A DNA stretch of 64,000 nucleotides from contig NZ_CP067412.1 of assembly GCF_023375815.1 (NCBI RefSeq), positions 6,386,001 to 6,450,000 of the forward strand, given 5' to 3'. A program made the position numbers and the translations under genes. Below are positions 8,667 to 14,896 of the stretch, piece by piece; the stretch's first letter is position 1; each line of letters begins with the position of its first letter. Below the pieces are notes generated by a model, which was not told where the DNA came from, did no database searches, and saw nothing but the letters and a program-made list of their open reading frames with translations. This DNA is from Pseudomonas sp. HS6. Its GTDB lineage: Bacteria > Pseudomonadota > Gammaproteobacteria > Pseudomonadales > Pseudomonadaceae.

Positions 8667-9040
8667 CGGGATTTATGCAGCATCCCCCACATCTTGTCTA
8701 GTGATTGGGGGCCATTTTTGAAACCATGCCACACATGGCAACTCGCCTTTGTTGAACAAAAAAACAAAGCACAGCGTACGCTTGTGAATCACTTTAGAAT
8801 CTTTCCTCCACTGCCAAATTATGAAATCGCAAACCCCTGATTTTCCTATAGGAAATCGGGGGTTTGAAGTTTTTAGCGCCTGGAAAAAGGCCATATGGGA
8901 CCAAGTGCCGGTTGTCGAGGTTGGCAAAGCGACTGTGAATAGGAGCTAAGGTGGCCAGAGCGATGGAAAATAGGCAGCTACACTTGGCTTGCTCTCACAG
9001 ATCTATCTGATCTGGGCGACGAGATACTAAGGAAAAAGCT
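8667..9040. other. Gene-free stretch with a diverged tRNA-Ser 3'-end copy
   Basis: There is no coding gene. It opens with a weak hairpin (CCCCCA / TGGGGG, 8684-8711) that may end the 86-aa gene, then carries the tRNA-like repeat described separately. From about 8880 to 9040 I see only the upstream region of the next gene. Confidence 0.55.
8790..8890 (+). repeat. Diverged copy of tRNA-Ser 3' end plus terminator (putative att relic)
   Basis: The stretch ending CCACTGCCAAATT (to 8820) matches the T-arm, acceptor strand and CCA of tRNA-Ser with scattered substitutions. It is followed at the same distance by AAACCCCTGA and a second stem-loop with the same outer bases, and then by a TTTTTAG run as after the real tRNA. 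The similarity runs over about 100 bp, so chance is unlikely. It is best read as the far attachment site of an integrated element or a degraded tandem tRNA copy. The terminator (stem AACCCCTGATTTTCCTA / TAGGAAATCGGGGGTT) still looks functional. Confidence 0.6.
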
Positions 9041-9760
9041 ATGCCATCTCGCAAACGACCCAAGACTTTGAAGCGCAACATTGCCGATCATCACATAAAC
9101 ATTCGACGTTGGAAGCGTTGGTTGCCAGGAATGAAACGAGACCTATCCGACTTGCTCAGTAAAAGAGAGACGTTCTGGGAACTGCAGGAGGTTGCGAACG
9201 AAAATCCTAAAATCATGAACCCATACAGCTTTTTTGATTGGATGTGCAGGAACTACGTCGTTTCTCAGGCTATCGGAATACGCAGCTTCATAGATCAGAG
9301 CCGCGACTCTCGCTCTCTCTGGCGTATGCTCTACGAGATGCTGGAAAACCCAGGCATCATAAATCGAGAAAATCATGTTCGAATGTATGGCAGAACACAG
9401 ATAGGTCCTGAGCTAGGCCACATGACGTTCAACAATGTTGTTGGAAAAGGGCGCTCTCATCTAGCTCAGCAGGCAACTCGATCTGATCTGCGCGTCTTGG
9501 AGGATGCAAGTGAGCGCGTCAAGCGTTTCGTCAACAAACGGATCGCGCATAGAACTTCGCCCGGAGAACTAAGACGCTTACCGAAATTTGATGAACTCGA
9601 CATGGCCCTTCAAAAGCTTGACGAGATATTCTGTAAATACAATCTACTCTTGACCGGTGAAGGGATAAGCTCTCTGCATGCCGTAAGGCAATTCAACTGG
9701 CGCGACGTTCTTTTGGAGCCTTGGATTCTTAAGGGTAGTAAGCTCCACCCGGATACCTAG
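9041..9760 (+). CDS. Hypothetical 239-aa HEPN/AbiU2-like protein
   Basis: This cytosolic, basic, mostly helical protein has no signal peptide or membrane segment. The middle (WELQEVANENP, then SQAIGIRSFIDQSRDSRSLWRML) and the later KRFVNKRIAHRT stretch resemble AbiU2-type HEPN proteins. The conserved R-x(4-6)-H ribonuclease motif would be in RFVNKRIAH. If so, it could be an abortive-infection RNase or a toxin. I base this on pattern alone, and a search is needed to confirm it. Base composition is lower in GC than the core genes on either side, and it lies inside the tRNA-Ser island. It converges on the next leftward orphan gene. The start at 9041 is preceded by AAGGAAAAAGCT. Confidence 0.7.
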   Translation: MPSRKRPKTLKRNIADHHINIRRWKRWLPGMKRDLSDLLSKRETFWELQEVANENPKIMNPYSFFDWMCRNYVVSQAIGIRSFIDQSRDSRSLWRMLYEMLENPGIINRENHVRMYGRTQIGPELGHMTFNNVVGKGRSHLAQQATRSDLRVLEDASERVKRFVNKRIAHRTSPGELRRLPKFDELDMALQKLDEIFCKYNLLLTGEGISSLHAVRQFNWRDVLLEPWILKGSKLHPDT

Positions 9761-9789
9761 CCACTCTTTGAATCCAATAGAGTTCTGAT

Positions 9790-10404
9790 TTAATCGAACG
9801 CAAAAGGAAACTCCCAGGCGCAATTGTCCCTTAGCCGGTTATAGATACCTTGCTGGTCATCCAACTCCTCATGGTTGGCTAAATCCAAGTAGTAGTTGAG
9901 TCCGTCGTACACGTAGTAAATCAGCCATTCGCCTGTGAGGGCGCGCCTGTTTCGTCTTGCTTCGATTCCTCCGTAGACGAGGGCGTGTGATATTTGATTA
10001 GCTTTGACATTTCGATACTTCTCCATGTCCGAGTCATCTTCCTCCACTAATAAAATCTCATGCAGCTTTTCTTTAAGTAATCGGTGCTTAAGGGCGTATT
10101 CGCTAAACCATTTATTTTGTATGTTTTGTGGCAGATGGTATGCATCAAAGTAATGTTTGTGCCAAAAGCGACCAAGGATGGGGCCTCTGAATTTCTCAGC
10201 CGCTTTTGTACCAGTTGGTCGGCTGGTAGGCGTTTTTTCGAGTAGAGCAATCTCATCCAACACCGAAAATTTATTAATCCGTCGGAGTATTGACCCGTTG
10301 TGCAGGCGCAATGCAAGGCACTGGCTCATGCGATGTGAGTAAAGCTGCGATAGGGATACGTTTTTTTTAAGCAGCAGTGATTCATATCTATGCAGCAAAG
10401 GCAT
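9790..10404 (-). CDS. Hypothetical 204-aa island protein
   Basis: ATG 10404 is preceded by an AGGAG box (GGGGAGGAGAAACCTA). The product is soluble, rich in aromatic and charged residues (FWHKHYFDAYHLPQN; WLIYYVYDGLNYYLDLANHEE), with no membrane helix and no motif I can name. The codon use is AT-rich, unlike the surrounding Pseudomonas genes, which fits horizontal transfer. It lies 30 bp tail-to-tail from the HEPN-like gene and just beyond the integrase relic. I do not recognise its function. Confidence 0.68.
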   Translation of the reverse strand: MPLLHRYESLLLKKNVSLSQLYSHRMSQCLALRLHNGSILRRINKFSVLDEIALLEKTPTSRPTGTKAAEKFRGPILGRFWHKHYFDAYHLPQNIQNKWFSEYALKHRLLKEKLHEILLVEEDDSDMEKYRNVKANQISHALVYGGIEARRNRRALTGEWLIYYVYDGLNYYLDLANHEELDDQQGIYNRLRDNCAWEFPFAFD

Positions 10405-11108
10405 TAGGTTTCTCCTCCCCGAGGGTACTCACAGTTTTTATAAAACAAGTGCATGCTCAAGCAGACCAATAATGTCCGGCCCATCCTCATTAACCCACGT
10501 CCCACAATGCTGCCGGGTCATGTTCCCATTTGTTTGCCCTATCTGCACGGCCACCCATTCTATCGACGCCTCGCCCGTGAAGAGCAACCGGCTTGCCTAG
10601 GTATGCCGGCATTGACTAGGCACGCGATAACGGGCCCCTCTGTGTTCAAGTGAGACTTCAGAAAACGATCTCGCACAACGAAGCCACTGACATGCGGCAG
10701 ACCGTTCTTGGTGTTCAGGAACGCAAAGTGCAGCTTGTGCTTCCGCGCAGCTTTATTGTCCTGCTCTACGATCTCGACGGTCTGCGCTTTTTTTGACCGG
10801 ATTCATCGCATCGATATTACGCAGCGCATTCCACGCAGGACCGACGAAACGTCTCCGTTCCTTACAACAAGTAGACCTCCTCCCAAACTAGGGTGATGGT
10901 CTCCAAAAACCATGGCCCCACCCAATCATGATCTGCGCCATCAAAAGCTCTTAATTGACAAACTCGCTGTCCCCTTCTGGTTTCGCAAGAAGCCAGGGGT
11001 TTTGTGCATTCTGGTGTCCGGATTTTTTTGCTCACAGAGATGGGATCGGCTTCATTTTACCGGGGCAGTACAATCGCGGTTTTATCTGTGTGTAAAAGGA
11101 CGACTTCC
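10405..11108. other. Decayed mobile-element DNA without an intact gene
   Basis: About 700 bp hold no intact reading frame. On the minus strand, fragments of an integrase and of a second unidentified protein can be read (see the pseudogene). Near the right end a terminator-like hairpin lies at 10971-11000 (CCCC..CTGGTTTC / GAAGCCAGGGG) followed by TTTTGTG, and shares a 13-base tail with the tRNA-Ser terminator. The small plus-strand frames here lack ribosome sites and family features. Confidence 0.6.
10438..10806 (-). pseudogene. Tyrosine-recombinase (integrase) relic fused to an unidentified gene fragment
   Basis: Minus-strand frame 10438-10597 reads GEASIEWVAVQIGQTN, then a WVNEDGPDIIGLLEHALVL end. 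This matches the C-terminus of phage/island integrases, in which a GHTN-like motif precedes the nucleophilic tyrosine and a GTW segment. Here the tyrosine position reads HC (NMTRQHCGTW), so the catalytic residue is lost. The upstream fragment (10560-10806, another frame, containing HFAFLNTKNGLPHVSGF) overlaps it and belongs to a different or frameshifted sequence. A run of seven A residues and several stops disrupt the locus. It is the scar of the element that used the tRNA-Ser site. Confidence 0.6.
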
Positions 11109-11429
11109 ATGATCATTTCCACTACCCACTCCATCGAAGGCCGGCAGATCACGGCGTACCTGGACATTGTCAGTGCCGAGTCGGTGCAGGGCGTGAATGT
11201 GATTCGCGATATGTTTGCCGGCATGCGGGACTTTTTCGGTGGGCGTTCGCAGACGCTGGAGCGGGCGTTGAAGGAGGCGCGTGTTCAGGCGACTGACGAG
11301 ATCAAGGAGCGTGCGCGAGCCTTGCAGGCGGATGCGGTGGTCGGGGTAGATTTCGAGATCAGCATGCCGGCGGGGAAGGGCGGCATGGTTGTGGTGTTTG
11401 CGACCGGCACGGCGGTCAAGTTGCGCTAA
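11109..11429 (+). CDS. YbjQ-family (UPF0145) protein
   Basis: This 106-residue protein has the YbjQ/UPF0145 pattern: GRQITAYLDIVSAESVQGVN, then RDMFAGMRDFFGGRSQTLE, then a helix with many Ala/Arg residues and LQADAVVGVDFEI. Family members assemble into pentamers and are annotated as putative heavy-metal-binding, but a firm function is not established. The start at ATG 11109 is preceded by AAAAGGA; the longer frame upstream has no ribosome site and is not family-like. It marks the return to core-type sequence after the island. Confidence 0.85.
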   Translation: MIISTTHSIEGRQITAYLDIVSAESVQGVNVIRDMFAGMRDFFGGRSQTLERALKEARVQATDEIKERARALQADAVVGVDFEISMPAGKGGMVVVFATGTAVKLR

Positions 11430-11448
11430 GCATCGGTTTGCCGACGGA

Positions 11449-11472
11449 GAGCCCATTCAAGGGAATGGGCTC
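11449..11472. other. Hairpin between convergent genes
   Basis: A ten-base perfect stem (GAGCCCATTC / GAATGGGCTC) with a four-base loop lies between the convergent ybjQ-like gene and the next leftward gene. There is no T-run on either side, so it is at best a weak terminator or a transcript-end protector. Confidence 0.5.
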
Positions 11473-11483
11473 GTTGCTGGCAA

Positions 11484-11768
11484 TCAGCCCTGCGGTTTGA
11501 GCAGGATGGTGCCTTTCGAATCGTAGGTCAGTGGAGTGTCGATCGCGACGAGTGGCGTGCCGGTGGACTGGCCAGGCTGAACCGGGTCTGGATAGTAGAT
11601 GACACCAGGTTTGCCAGGCTGCACCGGGCTAGGCCCGTCCAGTGGCTTGATGACGATTTCACCCGAAGCAAGCTTCTCCTTGAATTTTTCCGCCCCGGCT
11701 TTACCGGCGGCGATCTGCTCGTCCGTGAGCTTTACAACAGGCATCGGTGGGAATCCTTTGATTTCCAT
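11484..11768 (-). CDS. Hypothetical 94-aa proline-rich protein
   Basis: ATG 11768 follows AAGGAGAG and opens a 94-residue soluble protein: a short helix-prone segment (TDEQIAAGKAGAEKFKEKL) followed by a Pro/Gly-rich beta-prone part (GPSPVQPGKPGVIYYPDPVQPGQ). PVQPGKPGV and PVQPGQSTG look like an internal duplication. There is no signal peptide or metal motif. The function is unknown. It converges on the YbjQ gene. Confidence 0.7.
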   Translation of the reverse strand: MEIKGFPPMPVVKLTDEQIAAGKAGAEKFKEKLASGEIVIKPLDGPSPVQPGKPGVIYYPDPVQPGQSTGTPLVAIDTPLTYDSKGTILLKPQG

Positions 11769-12010
11769 GTTCTCTCCTTGAGATTGATTGCGTAGGAAAA
11801 AGGGCAACGGCCAGTCGCCGAGAATCTTTAGCGGTGCAGGACCAACCGCTCATCAAGGTGTTTAAGTTTTGTAGTCCATTCGTCGGGCTCCGGGCAATCT
11901 GAATCACAAGTCCAGGAATGACCGGCTAGTCTCAAAATCCTTGGAGGTCGATATTTTTTCAGGCAAAAGGGTCTTGCCGGTATCGATCCGCTTTTGAAAG
12001 GGGTGAAGAG

Positions 12011-12199
12011 ATGACTGATCCGTATATCGAAGACGACGGGGCTGAATTTCCATTCAACAATTGCGTGCGCTGCGGCCAGACCGAGTATCAGGCGGGTTTT
12101 GGCGAAGATCCGGTGCAGACCGGCAAGATCAAGTCGATAGCACCGAAGGGGCCTAAAGCCAAATTTCTGCCCAAGGTGACGACACGTTCTAGGAAGTAA
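12011..12199 (+). CDS. Small CxxC protein (62 aa)
   Basis: A 62-residue protein starts at ATG 12011, with GGGGTGAAGAG just upstream. It has one CVRCG pair, which could bind a metal only as part of a multimer, and a basic C-terminal tail (KFLPKVTTRSRK). A good terminator follows 16 bp after its stop. The function is unknown. Confidence 0.6.
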   Translation: MTDPYIEDDGAEFPFNNCVRCGQTEYQAGFGEDPVQTGKIKSIAPKGPKAKFLPKVTTRSRK

Positions 12200-12215
12200 T
12201 CCGGATGCCACACAG

Positions 12216-12239
12216 CCCCGCCATTGAGCGGGGTTTTTT
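12216..12239 (+). terminator. Terminator after the CxxC gene
   Basis: The stem CCCCGC / GCGGGG has a six-base loop and is followed by six T residues. Confidence 0.88.
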
Positions 12240-12354
12240 GTTTCTGATTTTTTGAGAAGCGTCCTACAGAAATTGCGGATTCGACTGGTTTCTTTCACAA
12301 ACTTTTCACACCGGTCTACGTAGGGTGAAGCCATCCGTTAGAAAGCAAGTCTCC

Positions 12355-12382
12355 AGCCCGTCTCCCCAGCGGGCTTTTTTTT
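12355..12382 (+). terminator. Orphan terminator (possible sRNA end)
   Basis: AGCCCG / CGGGCT with an eight-base loop is followed by eight T residues, but no gene ends in front of it: the previous gene already has its own terminator at 12216. It may end a small RNA or attenuate the leader of the glycine-zipper gene that starts at 12510. Confidence 0.7.
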
Positions 12383-12509
12383 GCCTGCCATAAAACCTTT
12401 TCCAAAATCGCTGTCCAATCGGCGCCAAGTGCGTTGCGACGCTGGACTTTGCCATGGCAACAGCATTCAATCTGCGCCCTTTTTTCTTCCTTCTGTTGAG
12501 GTTTTGGTC

Positions 12510-12878
12510 ATGCGTTTAACTCTGCCTGCTCTGGTTCTGGGGCTTCTGGTTGCTCAAGGTGCAATGGCTGGCGACGGTACCGCCGCACTGGGTGGCGGTC
12601 TGGGTGGCGCGCTCGGTAACGTGGTTGGCCAGAAAATGGGCGGCAGCAGCGGCGCGGCCATCGGCGCCGGCCTGGCCGGCGCGGCTGGCGGTGCGTTGGC
12701 AGCGAAGAAAGGTGCTCGCACCAAAGCGGCCATTGGCGGCGGTGTCGGCGCGGCAGGTGGTTCGGTGATCGGTAACAGCCTGGGCGGCAAGACTGGCGCA
12801 ACCATCGGTGCCGGCCTGGGTGGCGCAGCCGGTGGCGCGGTGGGCAGCAATCTGTCCAAGGGTCACAAGCGTCACTGA
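12510..12878 (+). CDS. Exported glycine-zipper protein, copy 1
   Basis: A 122-residue protein with a clear Sec signal peptide (RLTLPALVLGLLVAQGAMA, cleavage after residue 20). It is followed by repeated glycine-zipper helices of the form GxxxGxxxG (GGGLGGALGNVVGQKMGG; AAIGAGLAGAAGGAL; AAIGGGVGAAGGSVIG) and a basic KGHKRH tail. Glycine-zipper proteins insert in or line the outer membrane or periplasm; a specific role is not known. ATG 12510 has GAGG upstream, and upstream in-frame residues do not belong. It is the tandem paralogue of the next gene and has its own terminator. Confidence 0.85.
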   Translation: MRLTLPALVLGLLVAQGAMAGDGTAALGGGLGGALGNVVGQKMGGSSGAAIGAGLAGAAGGALAAKKGARTKAAIGGGVGAAGGSVIGNSLGGKTGATIGAGLGGAAGGAVGSNLSKGHKRH

Positions 12879-12895
12879 TTGCGAATGCATGTCTG

Positions 12896-12924
12896 AAAAG
12901 GCCCGGCTTTATGCCGGGCCTTTT
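12896..12924 (+). terminator. Terminator after glycine-zipper copy 1
   Basis: The stem AAAAGGCCCGGC / GCCGGGCCTTTT has a five-base loop. Confidence 0.9.
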
Positions 12925-13014
12925 CGTTGCTGAACGTTTTCCCTGAATGAGCCTCAAATTCCATATAGCCCCTCTCCGGGCATGCCGTCCCGATCCGGGA
13001 CCTGTGAGGTCTGT

Positions 13015-13437
13015 ATGCGCTCGACATTAACTGCAACTGCGTTGGTTATGGGACTGCTCGTGGCTCAAGGCGCCATGGCTGCCGGCGATGGTTCCGCGGC
13101 GGTCGGTGGTGGGCTGGGCGGTGTGCTGGGGAATGTGGTCGGCGGCCAGCTCGGCGGCAGCACGGGGGCGGCGGTGGGTGCCGGCGTAGGTGGTGCGGCT
13201 GGCAGTGCGGTCGGGGCGAACAAACGCAACCGCACGGAAGCCGCCATTGGTGGCGGTCTTGGCGCGGCTGGTGGTTCAGTGCTTGGTAACAGCGTCGGCG
13301 GTTCTACCGGCTCGGCTGTCGGTGCCGGGCTCGGCGGCGCGGCGGGTGGCGCAGTTGGCAACAGCCTGGGTGGCGATGGCGGTAAATCGCACTCTGGGGG
13401 CGGCCACAAGCATAAACACAAGAATCGTCATCATTGA
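13015..13437 (+). CDS. Exported glycine-zipper protein, copy 2
   Basis: A 140-residue paralogue of the preceding gene with the same MGLLVAQGAMA signal-peptide end and the same sequence of zipper repeats, plus a His/Lys-rich C-terminus (GGGHKHKHKNRHH) that could bind metal or RNA/DNA phosphate. The start at ATG 13015 follows TGAGG. The two copies are separated by a terminator and so are separately transcribed, consistent with an old tandem duplication that diverged mainly in the tail. Confidence 0.85.
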   Translation: MRSTLTATALVMGLLVAQGAMAAGDGSAAVGGGLGGVLGNVVGGQLGGSTGAAVGAGVGGAAGSAVGANKRNRTEAAIGGGLGAAGGSVLGNSVGGSTGSAVGAGLGGAAGGAVGNSLGGDGGKSHSGGGHKHKHKNRHH

Positions 13438-13453
13438 ATGATCGGTTCTATCT

Positions 13454-13479
13454 AAACCCGGCTTGATGCCGGGTTTTTT
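13454..13479 (+). terminator. Terminator after glycine-zipper copy 2
   Basis: The stem AACCCGGC / GCCGGGTT has a five-base loop, followed by six T residues. Confidence 0.9.
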
Positions 13480-13560
13480 GTGCCTGCGTGTCATGCGGAG
13501 GAACGATTAGCGACCATACTTTTCGAACGTCGTATACGAATGCGATTGACGAGGTGCACC

Positions 13561-13728
13561 ATGACTCCCGAAACCGAAGGCAAGGAAGAAAAAGGACCGA
13601 GCGGATTGCCGTTTATCAATGATCCGGGGAATGAAGATCCGGGGTCGTTGATGGATGATGCAACGGTTCCGCTTTGGGAGGGTGAGGGGGAGGAGCTTGA
13701 GTATGAGGATTTTGATGATGATGAGTGA
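13561..13728 (+). CDS. Small very acidic protein (55 aa)
   Basis: ATG 13561 with GACGAGG upstream opens a 55-residue protein that ends in an Asp/Glu-only stretch (EGEGEELEYEDFDDDE). It has no Cys or membrane segment and is probably disordered. Such tails can mimic nucleic acid or bind basic partners, but nothing here identifies one. The ribosome site and stand-alone position are the only support. A terminator-like hairpin lies 134 bp downstream. Confidence 0.5.
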   Translation: MTPETEGKEEKGPSGLPFINDPGNEDPGSLMDDATVPLWEGEGEELEYEDFDDDE

Positions 13729-13861
13729 TGGGGCACTTCCTTCATTGAGCTTGGTGCACACCTAATGATACTTCAGTATTTTCTGCAGCAGTTTTCGCGT
13801 GCTGTCCGTTTAGATAGCATCTTGAATGCGCAGTGGGGGGAGGAGAGTTTTAATTGTTTTT

Positions 13862-13889
13862 AAGGGCCTGAGTCAACAGGCCCTTTTTT
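13862..13889 (+). terminator. Terminator between the acidic ORF and the immunity gene
   Basis: The stem AAGGGCCTG / CAGGCCCTT is followed by TTTTTTG. It may end the acidic-protein transcript. Confidence 0.88.
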
Positions 13890-13899
13890 GTGGTGGCGC

Positions 13900-14328
13900 C
13901 TAATCTGTATCTCTCGAGTCAGTCAGTACATAAAGATTACTTATTGCTGACATTTTTTTAATTTTTTTGAGTCTTACATATTCTTTGAGTTCTTTTTCAA
14001 CAGTTTCTTCGTCGCAGTATTTTTTATGCTTGGATGGTCTATCGCAAGCGAAGTTGTATAGGCGCCAAGTATCAAATCCGTTGACTTCACCGTTAGGGCC
14101 ATAGTCAAAATCTACGCTTTCTTTCGGTAAGTGGATGAAACATCCGATCCCATGTAATTCGTACTTAACGCCTCCAGTGACTTTTCCGCATCGCTTTATT
14201 GCCTTTGTATGCCAAAGCCTTCGAATATCTCGAGTGCCAAATTCACGCTCAAATACTAAGGTGCCAGACTCCACCGTGGAGATGAAGTCATTTATCAGGA
14301 TTTCCAGAGTTTCATTTCGATCACTCAT
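13900..14328 (-). CDS. Putative immunity protein for the RHS toxin tip
   Basis: A 142-residue soluble, AT-rich gene whose ATG overlaps the stop of the RHS fragment (ATGA, 14325-14328). This is the tight coupling seen in toxin-immunity pairs. The product has a helical N-terminus and a conserved-looking core ([21 protein letters not shown], then [15 protein letters not shown]) similar to DUF6896-type proteins found beside polymorphic toxins. I infer immunity from position, size and composition, not from a characterised homologue. The low GC relative to the RHS core is typical of exchanged tip cassettes. Confidence 0.75.
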   Translation of the reverse strand: MSDRNETLEILINDFISTVESGTLVFEREFGTRDIRRLWHTKAIKRCGKVTGGVKYELHGIGCFIHLPKESVDFDYGPNGEVNGFDTWRLYNFACDRPSKHKKYCDEETVEKELKEYVRLKKIKKMSAISNLYVLTDSRDTD

Positions 14329-14894
14329 CTTCTTCTCCGGTGCTCCAATCTATCTAGGCCTACATTATTTGCTGAGTCTAATACGTCCTCAATGCTTTTT
14401 AGAGAACCGTTGTATGTGTTGAGATCAGTTATGAGTCTAATTGTCACATTGGTCGCAGTTTGCCGTGCAGCCGCTGCACGATGGTGCCCGTCCAGAATAT
14501 ATAGGCTGCCGTCATGTTCTATAACGTCAATGGGATATGCTGGATTGTATCCCTCGCGCATTCTATTTTTATAGTCGTCGACTTTCTTGGTTGAGGTTTT
14601 TCCCTCTATTGTATGTACTCGCTTCAAAATTTTTGGATCTATATTGTGAGCAATGGCCGGTAGGTTCGGCTCCCCCTCATCAACCTTAACCCCATTACTT
14701 CCATCTGGAACCTCACAACCCGGCTTATTCGGCGGCGGACAATTGGAGCTCAACCCCAACGGATCCACCCACCCCGTCGGATTCGGCACATACCGGTACT
14801 GATTCAACCCACCCGCCAGCTTCACCGGATCCGGCGTCAGATACCGTCCCACCTCCGGGTCGTAATACCGGTGCCGGTTGTAATGCAGCGACTC
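14325..14894 (-). CDS. 5'-truncated RHS protein: core end plus ParB-like C-terminal toxin domain
   Basis: The minus-strand frame starts abruptly at the junction with the adhesin. It reads [20 protein letters not shown] and [16 protein letters not shown], the canonical end of an RHS repeat core after which the toxin tip is released. The remaining roughly 135 residues form a variable tip with [14 protein letters not shown], like ParB/Srx-type nuclease domains (GHxR). The usual RHS protein is over 1000 residues long, so about 90% of the gene is missing. Without the shell and export parts it cannot be delivered, but an internal start at 14852 could still express the tip. It is coupled to the immunity gene by a 4-bp overlap. 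Confidence 0.75.
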   Translation of the reverse strand, partial: ESLHYNRHRYYDPEVGRYLTPDPVKLAGGLNQYRYVPNPTGWVDPLGLSSNCPPPNKPGCEVPDGSNGVKVDEGEPNLPAIAHNIDPKILKRVHTIEGKTSTKKVDDYKNRMREGYNPAYPIDVIEHDGSLYILDGHHRAAAARQTATNVTIRLITDLNTYNGSLKSIEDVLDSANNVGLDRLEHRRRR

Positions 14895-14896
14895 CG

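Larger units (their letters stand above)
12200..12509. other. Intergenic region with two successive terminators
   Basis: No gene was found. It holds the terminator of the CxxC gene and, 115 bp further, an orphan terminator. The interval 12245-12355 is a candidate small-RNA or leader transcript, although no clear promoter was recognised. Confidence 0.45.

Noticed and set aside
10453..11112. Three small plus-strand frames in the decayed island
   Set aside because: They lack ribosome sites and family features, and the minus strand shows clear integrase relic sequence in the same place.
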